From the NCBI GenBank assembly GCA_964640955.1, contig CAZXJI010000002.1, forward strand, positions 62,001-126,000: 64,000 nt of DNA, given 5' to 3'. Of the stretch, positions 9,052-17,870 are shown in pieces; position 1 is the stretch's first letter, and each line of letters begins with the position of its first letter. The translations under genes were made by a program, and so were the position numbers. This DNA is from CAXXOK01 sp964640955 (GTDB taxonomy: Bacteria; Bacillota; Clostridia; Christensenellales; Aristaeellaceae). The notes under the pieces are model-generated. The model saw nothing but the letters and a program-made list of their open reading frames with translations. It was not told the DNA's origin and did not search any database.

Positions 9052-9612
9052 GTGGATATCATCACGTTGTCCGGTAAGAGAGACCTGGACATCTACGTCA
9101 ACCCGCAGCGGCAGCGGCTGCTCAGATTGATGACCATCATCGGCCGCCCCGTAACCCCGAAGGAGCTTTCCGACCGGATGGGCATTTCCGCATCGTCGGT
9201 GCAGTATCACCTCAAAAAGCTTGCGGGGCTGGGTCTCGTCAGGCTGAGCCACACCGAGCGCATTCGCGGGATTACGGCGCGGTTTTATATTGCGCCGCCG
9301 GTAACGGTCACCCTCGGCTGCCTGTCGCAGGACGGGAACAACCCCCAGCGCGTCGCGCTGATGCAAAGCAGTGTGAACGGGGTGTTCAACGGTTTTCTGC
9401 GCTACTTTTCACGGGTTGTGGAAACGCCGGCCCTCGCCGAACCACTGGGCGACGTGATGTGGGGCGTCGTCCACCTCGGGGAGGCCGAGGCGCGGGAGCT
9501 TTCGGCGCTCGTACGGCGGTTCCTGCAGGAGCACGAGGCCGCCGGCGAAGGCTGCTCTCCCTGGGAATATGCGCTGATCGCCTACCCGGCGACGGAGGCC
9601 GACGATGCGTAA
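9052..9612 (+). CDS. Winged-helix transcriptional regulator (ArsR-like)
   Basis: A 186-residue regulator. Residues about 14-75 form a winged helix with the ArsR-like pattern GRPVTPKELSDRMGISASSVQYHLKKL; the remaining 110 residues are an uncharacterised C-terminal region, longer than in minimal metal-sensing ArsR proteins and without an evident cysteine metal site. GTG start with AAAGGAGG ten bases upstream. Its stop overlaps the start of an MFS transporter by 8 bases, and its promoter contains perfect palindromes, so an autoregulated efflux module is likely. The inducer is unknown. Confidence 0.85.
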   Translation: MDIITLSGKRDLDIYVNPQRQRLLRLMTIIGRPVTPKELSDRMGISASSVQYHLKKLAGLGLVRLSHTERIRGITARFYIAPPVTVTLGCLSQDGNNPQRVALMQSSVNGVFNGFLRYFSRVVETPALAEPLGDVMWGVVHLGEAEARELSALVRRFLQEHEAAGEGCSPWEYALIAYPATEADDA

Positions 9613-10801
9613 AAACCTGCAAGTCATTACGCTTCTCAGGAATTTCGCCACCGGTCTGCTGGCGCCGGTGCTGACGCTGGCGGCGCTTCAGCACGGGGCC
9701 GACCTGCGCACCGTGTCGCTTCTGATCGGCGCGTATTCCCTTACGGTCATCACCGCCGAGTTTCCCAGCGGCGTGTTCGCCGACCTGCGCGGCCGCAAGC
9801 TCTCCTTCCTCCTTTCCGCCCTCTTTTCCATCGCGGCCTACGGCGCGGTGATGTTCGCCGACTCGCTTGCGCTGCTGCTGCCCGCGATGGTCTGCATGGG
9901 CCTGGGCCGGGCGTTCGCATCGGGCAGCCTGGACGCGCTGGCGATCGACGAAGCGGCGGACGACGCCGCGCTCGTCAAAGTGACCTCACGCCTTGCCATG
10001 CTGCAAAGCGCCGGGCTCGCCGCAGGCGCGCTGGCAGGCGGATGGCTGGGCGGAATCGGGCAGCGCTACTCGGCAAACCTTGCCGCGGCGATGCTGACGA
10101 CGGCTCTCTATCTGCTCTTAACCCTGGCGACCGTAAAGGAAGCGCCGCGGGCGCGCGCGACCGCCAGTCCCGAAAAACGGCTGCGAACGCACCTGAAAAG
10201 CAGCTTTGCCTTTTTGGGCCGTCGGGGTATGGTGCGGATGCTGATGGTATTGTCGCTGCTGTCCGGCTTCGGCATGCTGTCGGTCGAAACCTACTGGCAG
10301 CCCGGTCTGGAGCGCTTCGCGCCTTCCTCGTGGCTGTTCGGGGTTTTGAGCTGCGCCGGTTTCGCGGGCACCATGCTCGGCTGCCGGGCCACCGAACGGT
10401 TGCTGACGAAAAAACCGGCCCTCGGCACCGCCCTGCTGCTTTCGCAAAAAGCGCTCTACGGACTGTGCTTCGCCGGTTTTGCGGCGGCGGCCGGCACGGG
10501 CGCCTTCTCGGCCGTGTACCTGCTGAGCTACCTGGCCTTGGGCGGCGCGGGCGTGGCCGAGGATACCCTGCTCAACCGCGAGGCGCCCGCAGCGCAGCGC
10601 GCGAGCATCCTCTCGCTGTTTTCCTTCGTTTTGCAGATCGGCGGGCTGGTCGCCTCGCTGTGCGGATACTGGATCGTCGCGTACGCGGATTTCCGCGACC
10701 TGTGGCTTTTTTCGGGCGGGATGATCACGCTGTGCGCGGTGATATTCGCGATTCTGAACGCCGCACACGCTCGGCGGGCCGCGGCGGACGAACAGGCGTA
10801 A
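9605..10801 (+). CDS. MFS transporter
   Basis: A 398-residue major facilitator with about 12 hydrophobic helices; the loop between helices two and three carries the MFS signature (GVFADLRGRKLS). It is probably a drug or metabolite exporter driven by proton motive force. Overlap of 8 bases with the upstream winged-helix regulator implies coupled translation and shared control. The substrate cannot be assigned from sequence. Confidence 0.88.
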   Translation: MRKNLQVITLLRNFATGLLAPVLTLAALQHGADLRTVSLLIGAYSLTVITAEFPSGVFADLRGRKLSFLLSALFSIAAYGAVMFADSLALLLPAMVCMGLGRAFASGSLDALAIDEAADDAALVKVTSRLAMLQSAGLAAGALAGGWLGGIGQRYSANLAAAMLTTALYLLLTLATVKEAPRARATASPEKRLRTHLKSSFAFLGRRGMVRMLMVLSLLSGFGMLSVETYWQPGLERFAPSSWLFGVLSCAGFAGTMLGCRATERLLTKKPALGTALLLSQKALYGLCFAGFAAAAGTGAFSAVYLLSYLALGGAGVAEDTLLNREAPAAQRASILSLFSFVLQIGGLVASLCGYWIVAYADFRDLWLFSGGMITLCAVIFAILNAAHARRAAADEQA

Positions 10802-10803
10802 TC

Positions 10804-11571
10804 CTAGTAGGCGTATACGTAGGGTTCCTCCGACGCCTGGCAGGCCTCCACATGCGAAACCAGCACGCGCAGTTCCTGCCCGCCGGCCGTATCCACCATG
10901 GCGAGCGTACCCGTGACCGTTACCCAGTCCTCCTCGGAAAGCGCCTGCGTCTGGTCGTACTGGCACTTGAAGCCGATGGAGTACAGGTCGGCGACGCAGC
11001 AGGTCATCAGCTTGCGGATGGGCGAAAAGCAGTCGATGTCGAAATACCGGGAGTCCTTCAGCACCTGCCCCATGGTGGTGATCGTAAAGCCCAGGAACTG
11101 CGAGGGATCGGTGTAGATCTCCGTAAGCCAGAAGTACGTTTCGTCCTCCATCACGGTAATGGTCTCGTCCGCTGCGTCGTACCCGTGTATCACCCGGCCC
11201 TCGTAGCCTACGGCCTTCATTTCCCAGGTCTGTTCCAGCAGCGTCGGGTTTTCCAGCGCGTCGTTCCCGGCGGGGAACAGCGGGCTGTTCCACAGGCCCT
11301 CCGCGTCGATCGAGGCGGCCAGGAGGATAAAGGGAATCAGCAGCGCCAGAAGGTGTGTGTATCGGCGCACATGCGCGACCTCGAACATCCGGGTCAGGTC
11401 GTATACCCCCATCACGCCCAGCGCCGCCGCCGCGAAGTACAGGTACGGCAGGGTGCGCGGGGTGACGTAATGCCGATAGGACTGCGTAAGCCCCAGCCAC
11501 AGAAAGCAGAGCCCCAGCACAAGCGCCGTCGCGCCCTCGGCGACCCGGGCGGGGTTAAGCGCCTTTTTCAT
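10804..11571 (-). CDS. TIGR03943/YcgQ-like membrane protein
   Basis: A 255-residue protein with three N-terminal helices (about residues 10-92) and a large C-terminal extracytoplasmic beta-rich part ending in an OB-like strand pattern (WVTVTGTLAMV). This is the architecture of the TIGR03943/DUF1980 proteins that pair with UPF0718 permeases; B. subtilis ycgQ-ycgR is a zinc-regulated (Zur) example. Its ATG overlaps the stop of the permease gene (ATGA), so the two are a coupled pair. Transport function is inferred from the family. Confidence 0.8.
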   Translation of the reverse strand: MKKALNPARVAEGATALVLGLCFLWLGLTQSYRHYVTPRTLPYLYFAAAALGVMGVYDLTRMFEVAHVRRYTHLLALLIPFILLAASIDAEGLWNSPLFPAGNDALENPTLLEQTWEMKAVGYEGRVIHGYDAADETITVMEDETYFWLTEIYTDPSQFLGFTITTMGQVLKDSRYFDIDCFSPIRKLMTCCVADLYSIGFKCQYDQTQALSEEDWVTVTGTLAMVDTAGGQELRVLVSHVEACQASEEPYVYAY

Positions 11572-13163
11572 GCGATCAGCGCCCCCAATCCCAGCGAGAA
11601 GGCGGCGTACACGGTTACGAAGCTTACGACGAACGTGGCGATCAGGAGCTTGACCATAAAGCGCTTGGTAAAGCTGGACGCCATAAGGGCGACGTTTTTC
11701 ACGTCGATCATCGGGCCGAACACCATAAAGCTCATCACCGCGCCCATCGGCAGCGACGCACCCATGTTCTTGCCGACCACCGCGTCCGAGGAGGAGCACA
11801 GCGACAGCAGGAAGGCCATCGCCATCATCACCAGCATCGACACGGCCAGGTCGGTCAGGCGGATGCTGGTCAGCTTGCTGCCCATCACCAGCTGCAGCAC
11901 CGTGGATACCCCGATGCCGAACAGCAGAAAGCGCGCCACCTCGAAAAACTCGTCGCGGAAATGCACGATCAGCGCGCCGGCCTTGCGTTTCCAGCCGCCA
12001 TGCGCGTGCGTTTCCCGCGCGTGCTCCGCCTGTTCGTGCCCGTCGTGTTCGTGATGCCCGCAGGCGCACACGTCCCCGTGGTCGACGCCGCAGGCGCACA
12101 CGGACGCGGCCGCGCCCGCCAGCAGCGCGCTTCGCCTGTCCCACGCAAAGCACAGCCCCACCAGCACCGAGCACACCACCCCGAAGCCCATGCGCGCAAG
12201 CATCACCCGCAGGTTGGCCCCGAAGGCATAGTAGGTGGAAAGCATCACCACGGGATTGATGATCGGCGCGGCGATCATAAAGGTGACGGCCGCCGGCAGG
12301 GGCACGCCCTTGCGCACGAGGCTGCGGAAAACCGGGATGGACGCACAGTCGCAGATCGGCATCACGAACCCGCCCAGCACGCCGAAAAGCATGCCCGGCA
12401 GCAGCTTTTTGGGGAACACCCGCTGCAGAAGCCCCGCGGGCACGAACACCTGAATGGCCGCCGACAGCAGTATGCCCAGCAGTAGAAAGGGAAGCGCCTG
12501 CAGATACGTGCCCAGAAAGGTCGCCAGCGTATCGGGCAGGGAGAACTTGAGGCGGTTCAGGGCCGCGAGCGCCGCGCCCACCGCCACCAGCACAAACAGA
12601 AAGCGCACGCCCTGCAGCACGTTTCGCCCGCCGAGCACCGCGCCGATCTCCCGGCGGTCCTCCCAGGAGATCACCTCGATGTCCGGCTGCAGGGGCGTAA
12701 GCCGCCTGCGGATGTCCCTGATCTGCCGCCGCTCCGTCTGCGTAACGGCAAACAGGTCGCACTGCATCAGCTGCCTGGCAAGCAGGCCGTCCTCCTCGCC
12801 CAGCGCCGCGATATCGGCCTCCCCGTCCCCGCAGCGGACGATCTTGCGAAGTTTGCAGCGCTCCGAGAGCCCCGGTGCGCGCAGCAGGGTCAAAAGCTGT
12901 TCCACGGGCAGGGCGTCCTCCCAGAGTATCCACAGGGCGTCGTACGTGCCCTCCTTCAGTTTCCCGGCAATCCGCTCCCCCGCCGTAAGCGGCGGCTCGT
13001 CCACGGGAACGACGCAGACGCCTTCCGCTTCCGAGCCGGCGGCCGCTTCGCCGAAGCCGACCAGCAGGGGCCGCCCGTTTCGGCAGAACTGCGTAAAAAA
13101 CGCCTGCCGCCGCGCGGCGGAAGCGCCGCAGACGGCGTAGGCGGGTATTTTCGTATGGGTCAT
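11568..13163 (-). CDS. UPF0718/YraQ-type permease with degenerate GTPase-like N-domain
   Basis: A 531-residue protein. Residues from about 188 form a UPF0718 (DUF318, YcgR/YraQ, related to ArsP) permease with two halves; the signature CDCASIPVFR and the APIINPVV block are present. The halves are joined by a Cys/His-rich cytoplasmic loop (about 345-388) suited to metal binding. The first 175 residues look like a COG0523/CobW-type nucleotide-binding protein, with alternating strands and helices, but where a P-loop should be there is CGASAARRQAFF, which lacks GxxGxGK(T/S). ATG at 13163 with AGGAGGG six bases upstream. Coupled to the TIGR03943-like gene. Metal-related transport is inferred. Confidence 0.82.
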   Translation of the reverse strand: MTHTKIPAYAVCGASAARRQAFFTQFCRNGRPLLVGFGEAAAGSEAEGVCVVPVDEPPLTAGERIAGKLKEGTYDALWILWEDALPVEQLLTLLRAPGLSERCKLRKIVRCGDGEADIAALGEEDGLLARQLMQCDLFAVTQTERRQIRDIRRRLTPLQPDIEVISWEDRREIGAVLGGRNVLQGVRFLFVLVAVGAALAALNRLKFSLPDTLATFLGTYLQALPFLLLGILLSAAIQVFVPAGLLQRVFPKKLLPGMLFGVLGGFVMPICDCASIPVFRSLVRKGVPLPAAVTFMIAAPIINPVVMLSTYYAFGANLRVMLARMGFGVVCSVLVGLCFAWDRRSALLAGAAASVCACGVDHGDVCACGHHEHDGHEQAEHARETHAHGGWKRKAGALIVHFRDEFFEVARFLLFGIGVSTVLQLVMGSKLTSIRLTDLAVSMLVMMAMAFLLSLCSSSDAVVGKNMGASLPMGAVMSFMVFGPMIDVKNVALMASSFTKRFMVKLLIATFVVSFVTVYAAFSLGLGALIA

Positions 13164-13218
13164 GACAGCCCTCCTGACACGGATCGTTTCGGGTGCAGTA
13201 TAGAAAGAAAAGCCCTGT

Positions 13219-13249
13219 TTGTCAACCGCCGGGGGCCTTGTGATACAAT
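13219..13249 (+). promoter_or_regulatory. Promoter of 6S RNA
   Basis: TTGTCA (13219-13224), a 19-bp spacer and TACAAT (13244-13249) on the plus strand, with the expected start near 13256, just before the 6S RNA closing stem. Confidence 0.6.
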
Positions 13250-13259
13250 CGTTACATCC

Positions 13260-13425
13260 TTTTTATCCCATTTCAAATCCTGAATGCGTTAGAGGTCGCG
13301 GGCGGTTCTGTTCTGTGGCGAGGAGCGAAGCCGAAGGCATCGCGGAACTACGTCTGGACTTCGCAACGAAGTCACAGGGTAAAAGCGCCACGAGATCGAG
13401 GCGTTAAGGTTTTGAAACAGTTTAC
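13260..13425 (+). ncRNA. ssrS: 6S RNA
   Basis: No convincing protein is encoded here, but the sequence closely resembles Firmicutes 6S-1 RNA (B. subtilis bsrA) as I remember it: the 5' motif TCCTGAATGCGTTAGAGGTCG-like block near 13278-13298 and the 3' motif ACAGGGTAAAAGCGCCACGA near 13374-13393. The ends pair: TTTCAAA and CCT (13271-13281) with AAGG and TTTGAAA (13406-13417) form the closing stem, and further G-U-tolerant pairing continues inside. 6S RNA mimics an open promoter and sequesters sigma-A RNA polymerase in stationary phase. Exact ends are uncertain by about 10 bases. Confidence 0.85.
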
Positions 13426-13431
13426 AGCAAA

Positions 13432-13471
13432 GCAGGAGCCGCGGGCGTTTCCGCTCCGGCTCCCGCTGCGT
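13432..13471 (-). terminator. Probable terminator between eno and 6S RNA
   Basis: A GC-rich hairpin with GCGGGAGCC/GGCTCCTGC arms on the minus strand, followed by a weak T-run (TTTGCTGT). It stands 22 bases after the enolase stop and, on the plus strand, just past the 6S RNA end, so it may insulate both. Confidence 0.5.
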
Positions 13472-13492
13472 TGTGAAATTGTCGCTTCGTCC

Positions 13493-14773
13493 TTACCGGT
13501 TGAAGGTCTTGATGCCCGGATAGGTCGCGGCTTTGCCCAGTTCCTCCTCGATGCGGAGCAGGCGGTTGTACTTCGCCACGCGCTCGCTGCGGCTGGGGGC
13601 GCCGGTCTTGATCTGCCCGGCGTTGAGCGCCACGGCCAGGTCGGCGATGGTGGTGTCGGAGGTTTCGCCGGAACGGTGGCTGATGACGGCCGTGTAATGG
13701 GCCTTGTTGGCCATTTGCACCGCTTCGATGGTCTCCCACAGGGAGCCGATCTGGTTGAGCTTGATGAGGATGGAGTTGGCGCAGCCGCTGTCGATGCCCT
13801 TCTTGAGGCGCTCGGTGTTGGTTACGAACAGGTCGTCGCCCACCAGCTGAACCTTCTTGCCCAGCTTGGCGGTCAGCTTCTTCCAGCCTTCCCAGTCCTC
13901 CTCGTCCAGCGCGTCCTCCAGGGAGACGATGGGGTACTTGCCGATCAGGCCTTCCCAGTAGGCGATCAGCTCGTCGTCGGTGTAGCTGATCTTGTGCTTG
14001 GGCAGGAAATAGCCCTTCTCGGCCTTCCACTCGCTGGAAGCGGCGTCGATCGCCAGCATGAAGTCGTCGTAGGGCTTGTAGCCGGCCTTCTCGATGGCGC
14101 GGATCAGATACTGGATGGCTTCCTCGTCGCTTTGCAGGTTGGGGGCGTAGCCGCCCTCGTCGCCCACGGCGGTGGAAAGGCCGTCCTTCTTGAGGATCGC
14201 GGCCAGCGCATGGAACACCTCGGCGCTCCAGCGCAGACCCTCGGTAAAGGAGGGTGCGCCGACCGGCATGATCATGAACTCCTGAATGTCGATGTTGTTG
14301 GCCGCGTGCGCGCCGCCGTTCAACACGTTCATCATGGGCACGGGCAGGGTGTGGGCCGCGGAGCCGCCCAGGAAGCGGTACAGGGGGATGCCTTCCGCCG
14401 TGGCCGCGGCGCGGGCCGCCGCCAGCGAAACCGCCAGAATGGCGTTGGCGCCCAGGCGGGACTTATCCTTGGTGCCGTCCAGCTCCATCATGGCCTTGTC
14501 GATCTCGGCCGTCTGCGCGGCATCCATGCCGGCAAGCGCCTTGTTGATCTCGCCGTCGACGTGGCTGACCGCCTTGAGCACGCCCTTGCCGCCAAAGCGG
14601 TTGGGGTCCTTATCGCGCAGCTCCAACGCCTCAAACTGGCCGGTGGACGCGCCGCTGGGGACCGCGGCGGTGCCTTCCACGCCGTTTGCCAGCGTTACAA
14701 CGGCTTCAACCGTCGGGTTGCCGCGGGAATCGATAATCTCGCGCCCATGGATTTTCTGAATCGGATACGTCAT
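13493..14773 (-). CDS. eno: Enolase
   Basis: Phosphopyruvate hydratase of glycolysis, converting 2-phosphoglycerate to phosphoenolpyruvate; also commonly part of the RNA degradosome in Firmicutes. 426 residues, the standard length. N-terminal motif REIIDSRGNPTVE, substrate loop SGASTG, metal-binding acidic residues in SLEDALDEEDW, the catalytic lysine region in VGDDLFVTN...ILIKLNQIG and SHRSGETSDT are all visible. ATG at 14773 has GGAGG seven bases upstream. Monocistronic. Confidence 0.98.
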   Translation of the reverse strand: MTYPIQKIHGREIIDSRGNPTVEAVVTLANGVEGTAAVPSGASTGQFEALELRDKDPNRFGGKGVLKAVSHVDGEINKALAGMDAAQTAEIDKAMMELDGTKDKSRLGANAILAVSLAAARAAATAEGIPLYRFLGGSAAHTLPVPMMNVLNGGAHAANNIDIQEFMIMPVGAPSFTEGLRWSAEVFHALAAILKKDGLSTAVGDEGGYAPNLQSDEEAIQYLIRAIEKAGYKPYDDFMLAIDAASSEWKAEKGYFLPKHKISYTDDELIAYWEGLIGKYPIVSLEDALDEEDWEGWKKLTAKLGKKVQLVGDDLFVTNTERLKKGIDSGCANSILIKLNQIGSLWETIEAVQMANKAHYTAVISHRSGETSDTTIADLAVALNAGQIKTGAPSRSERVAKYNRLLRIEEELGKAATYPGIKTFNR

Positions 14774-14872
14774 ATGCTCTACCTCCGATGATGTGATGGT
14801 CTCAATGATCTTACGGTTACCTGCCCGCGCCCGCGGGGCGCCGAGGCAAAGCCGGTAAGTGACCTCGCAATG

Positions 14873-14878
14873 ATTATA
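14873..14878 (-). promoter_or_regulatory. Candidate -10 element for eno
   Basis: A TATAAT on the minus strand about 100 bases before the enolase start. The matching -35 position reads TGGTCT, which is weak, so this is only a candidate. Confidence 0.4.
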
Positions 14879-14919
14879 ACGCATCCCGCCGGTTTAGACC
14901 ATAGCATCCGTCATTTTTT

Positions 14920-16140
14920 TCACAGATTTTGGCCGATCGCCGCGGTGCGCGCGCCCGACAGCCTGCCCTCGCCGCCGGTTGCGACGGCGAGGTCCGGGCG
15001 TTCGTCCGCCGCGTTCCGCACCCCGCCCCTGCCGCTTCGGGTATAGACGGCCGCCGCGATGACGGCCGTGAGCGGCGCGGTGGCCACCAGCCCGAAGCTG
15101 CCCACCAGCGTGTTGATGAGTTGGCTGGCCACGTACTTGAAGTTGATAATGTCCGAAAGCGGCGTTCCCTGCCCCATAAAGTACATGAGCATCGACAGGT
15201 AATTGCCGGAGTAGGCCAGCATCAGCGTGGTCGCCATGGTGCCCAGCACCCCGCGGCCGATGGTCAGCCCGCTTCGGGTGAGCGTCCCCTGCGATATGGT
15301 CGGGCAGTGATGGCGCACTTCCTCGCAGCCGACCGTCACATCCATGCTCACGTCCATCAGCGCGCCCGAATTGGCGATGAAGATCATGCCGATGTACAGG
15401 TCGCGCGTGTTCAGCTGCAGCGACGACTGCGAAAGCAGCGGCACGACGTAAGGGATGTCCCCGCCGTCTAGCTTGAGCAGATGCGTAAACAGCAGCGCCA
15501 GCAAGAACGTGACGATCGTCCCCGTCAACGACCCCAGCAGCGCCGCCGCGCAGCGGCGGCTGAACCCGGCCACCAGCACGTCGATCAGCACGGTCAGCAC
15601 GACGACCGTCGCAAAGGACGCGAGAATCGGGTTGATGCCGTCCAAAAGAAGCGGAATCAGCAGTTTCCAGATCAGCACGGCGCTGGCCGCCAGCGACACC
15701 ACCGCCCCCGAGCCGATCACGCCGCCCACCAGCATCAGCGCCGCGGCCAGCGCCAGGAATATCCACAGCTCCGTCTGCGTCCGGTAGTGATCCAGAAGCG
15801 TCACGGTGATCTTATGCTGGTTCGCGCTCACCAGCGCGTAGGCCGTGTCCCCGGGTTCGAACAGCTTGTCCTTGTCCAAAGCGCCGTTCTGGTAATTGGC
15901 GGCGGTCACGCTTTCGCCCGCGTATTCGCCGGTTAAAATGGTCACCTTGCAGGCCTGCGCGCCGGAGTACACCATGCCCATGGGCATGAGCGAGGAATTG
16001 TCCACCTCGTCCACGCGCACGGTCTGGCGCGGAATGGCGGAGTACTCGTTCAAATGCGTGTTGGGCAGCAGGCACAGCCCCACGCAGATTACGATCATCA
16101 CGGCGCTGAAAATCAGGCTCTGTTTTTTCATCTTTTTCAT
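14920..16140 (-). CDS. YibE/F family membrane protein
   Basis: A 406-residue protein matching the YibE/F family (DUF in Firmicutes, L. lactis YibE/YibF): one N-terminal helix, an extracytoplasmic OB-like region (about residues 35-120, with RVDEVDNSS and EPGDTAYAL), then seven or eight membrane helices including the conserved block MIFIANSGALMDVSMDV and the motif around ILTRSGLTIGRGVLGTM. The biochemical function is unknown. ATG at 16140 with GGGAGG seven bases upstream. A hydrophilic tail of about 45 residues follows the last helix. No partner gene is adjacent. Confidence 0.85.
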   Translation of the reverse strand: MKKMKKQSLIFSAVMIVICVGLCLLPNTHLNEYSAIPRQTVRVDEVDNSSLMPMGMVYSGAQACKVTILTGEYAGESVTAANYQNGALDKDKLFEPGDTAYALVSANQHKITVTLLDHYRTQTELWIFLALAAALMLVGGVIGSGAVVSLAASAVLIWKLLIPLLLDGINPILASFATVVVLTVLIDVLVAGFSRRCAAALLGSLTGTIVTFLLALLFTHLLKLDGGDIPYVVPLLSQSSLQLNTRDLYIGMIFIANSGALMDVSMDVTVGCEEVRHHCPTISQGTLTRSGLTIGRGVLGTMATTLMLAYSGNYLSMLMYFMGQGTPLSDIINFKYVASQLINTLVGSFGLVATAPLTAVIAAAVYTRSGRGGVRNAADERPDLAVATGGEGRLSGARTAAIGQNL

Positions 16141-16162
16141 CGATAATCCTCCCGGTAAACCG

Positions 16163-16189
16163 AAAGGGGCTGCCCATCCGGGCAGCCCC
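16163..16189 (-). terminator. Terminator of the alkaline phosphatase gene
   Basis: A 10-bp perfect stem GGGGCTGCCC with its complement and a 4-base loop, followed by TTTCGG on the minus strand, 17 bases after the phosphatase stop. Confidence 0.75.
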
Positions 16190-16206
16190 GTCGCCGATTG
16201 GCATGG

Positions 16207-17709
16207 TTACTTGCTAAGTCCCATGGCGTTCATGGTCTTGTCGAAGATCGCGGTGTCGTCGTAGGAGCCGGCAAACGCTTCGGCGCCCACGCCGGTGGCG
16301 TACACGCTGACCGGCAGGCCCGTGTGGGAGTAGGAGGTGTAGCTGAGGCCGGCCTTGTTGTTCATGATGTGGCTGACCGTCACGGAAAGGGGATCGTAGC
16401 CGCCGTAGGACAGGGCGTAGGCGGCGTAATCGGCGCTGTCCTCGGCGGGAGCGGTATCGGGCGCCATGCTGTAATTGAAGGCGGCCTGCAGGGCGGCCAC
16501 ATCGTCGGCCGTCAGGCTCAGGTCCTGGCCCTCTTCGGTGGTCAGGCCGTAGTACTTCCGGATCGCCGCGAGCGCGTCTTCAAACGTCGCGCCGTTTTCC
16601 TGCATGTCGCCGACCACGCTGTCGAAATCCACGTAGGAGATGGTCTGGCTGCTCAGGTAGCTGAAGTGCGTGTCATACGCGGTGGTCGCAAAGCCGATGG
16701 TCAGGCCGCCGGTCTCGTGGTCGGCGGTGGTGATGATCAGGCACTCGCCGGGATGGGCGGCGGCAAAGTCCACGGCCACCTGCACGGCGTCGCTGAAGGC
16801 GATGGTGTTCTGGATGGTGGTCGCGGCGTCGTTGGCGTGGCAGGACCAGTCGATCTTGCCGCCCTCGACCATCATGAAGAAGCCGTTGTCGTTATCCAGC
16901 ACGTTGATGCCCGCGGTCACGAAATCGGCCAGCTTGAGGATGTCCTCGCCCTCGGCGATGCGGCGGTCGACGTCGATGGCGTAGGTCATGGCGTCGGAAT
17001 CCTGAATGTCGGGGTTCACGGCCAGCACGCGGCCGGAATCGGCGTTCAGCGCACGGATGGCTTCGTTGGTGTTGGCGTACGTCCAGCCGTTGGCGGCCGC
17101 GACGTCGTAGAGGCTCTCCTGGGGATTGTTCTTATCGTCGCCGGTCGCGTGGTGCCACGCGCCGCCGCCGATAAAGTCCAGCGTCGTCCCGGTCAGGCCC
17201 TGAACGGCAATATCGTAGTAGCTGTTGCGGCTCTCGCTCTTGGCGTAGTAGGCGGCGGGGGTCGCGTGGTTGATGGACACGGTGGAGATGACGCCGACCT
17301 TCTTGCCGGCTTCCTTGGCGTATTCGGTGATCAGCTTGAAGCTCTGGGAGAAATCGGCGTTGTAGTTGATGGTGCCGGAGATGGTCTTGTTGCCGGACGC
17401 CATCGCCGTCGCGGTGGAAGCGCTGTCCGGGCAGAAGGAGGTGAGGTCGTAGGTGGTGGCGGTACCCACGTACGGGAAGGTCGTAAAGGACAGGTCGGCC
17501 GGCACCGGAATCGTCGCGTCGGGGTTTTCGATGGAGCCCAGGTAATACTGCGTGGCGGCCACTTCCGGGGTACCCATGCCGTCGCCGATGAACATGAACA
17601 CGTACTTGGGCGTCGCGGCGGTCTCCTCCGCCAGGCCGGCGGCGGGTACGAGCGCAAGCGCCAGGGCCAGCGCGCACAGAATGGACAGGAACCTTTTCAT
17701 CGTTTTCAT
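16207..17709 (-). CDS. Secreted alkaline phosphatase
   Basis: A phosphomonoesterase that releases phosphate from organic esters outside the membrane. About 500 residues with a cleavable signal peptide (first 27 or so) lacking a lipobox cysteine. Family hallmarks are visible: metal-binding FIGDGMG (about residues 40-47), the nucleophile in CPDSASTAT, EGGKIDW with the downstream His/Asp pair HANDA, TADHETGG, and the late histidine in YSHTGLP. Three in-frame ATGs lie at 17712, 17709 and 17700; 17709 is chosen as a compromise with the AAAGG site, and 17700 is possible. The upstream region carries an array of Pho-box-like hexamers, which fits induction by phosphate starvation. Confidence 0.94.
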   Translation of the reverse strand: MKTMKRFLSILCALALALALVPAAGLAEETAATPKYVFMFIGDGMGTPEVAATQYYLGSIENPDATIPVPADLSFTTFPYVGTATTYDLTSFCPDSASTATAMASGNKTISGTINYNADFSQSFKLITEYAKEAGKKVGVISTVSINHATPAAYYAKSESRNSYYDIAVQGLTGTTLDFIGGGAWHHATGDDKNNPQESLYDVAAANGWTYANTNEAIRALNADSGRVLAVNPDIQDSDAMTYAIDVDRRIAEGEDILKLADFVTAGINVLDNDNGFFMMVEGGKIDWSCHANDAATTIQNTIAFSDAVQVAVDFAAAHPGECLIITTADHETGGLTIGFATTAYDTHFSYLSSQTISYVDFDSVVGDMQENGATFEDALAAIRKYYGLTTEEGQDLSLTADDVAALQAAFNYSMAPDTAPAEDSADYAAYALSYGGYDPLSVTVSHIMNNKAGLSYTSYSHTGLPVSVYATGVGAEAFAGSYDDTAIFDKTMNAMGLSK

Positions 17710-17733
17710 CATCCTTTCTAGTTTTCACCGAAA

Positions 17734-17870
17734 GGATAACAGCGCAAGGTAAAGGCCCGCGACAGGAACGGTGAAGCGCCGGTAAATTATCGACCCGTTT
17801 TTTGAAGCGCGTTTTACAGGGCCGTCGGTTTTCGCGGTTTTCCCGTCCGGGACGGTAAAGCGCGGGTAAA
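17734..17870 (-). promoter_or_regulatory. Pho-box-like hexamer array and promoter of the phosphatase gene
   Basis: On the minus strand TTTACC-type hexamers lie at 17748-17753, 17770-17775 (TTCACC) and 17781-17786, in 11-bp phase, and again at 17854-17859 and 17865-17870 (11-bp phase). A -10-like TTATCC lies at 17734-17739, 8 bp from the first hexamer, so the box stands where a -35 would be. PhoB/PhoP-type regulators bind such 11-bp-spaced repeats. Confidence 0.65.

Noticed and set aside
11572..12933. In-frame extension of the TIGR03943-like gene through the permease gene
   Set aside because: It is an out-of-frame reading of the permease with no protein-like composition; the ATG at 11571 is coupled to the permease stop.
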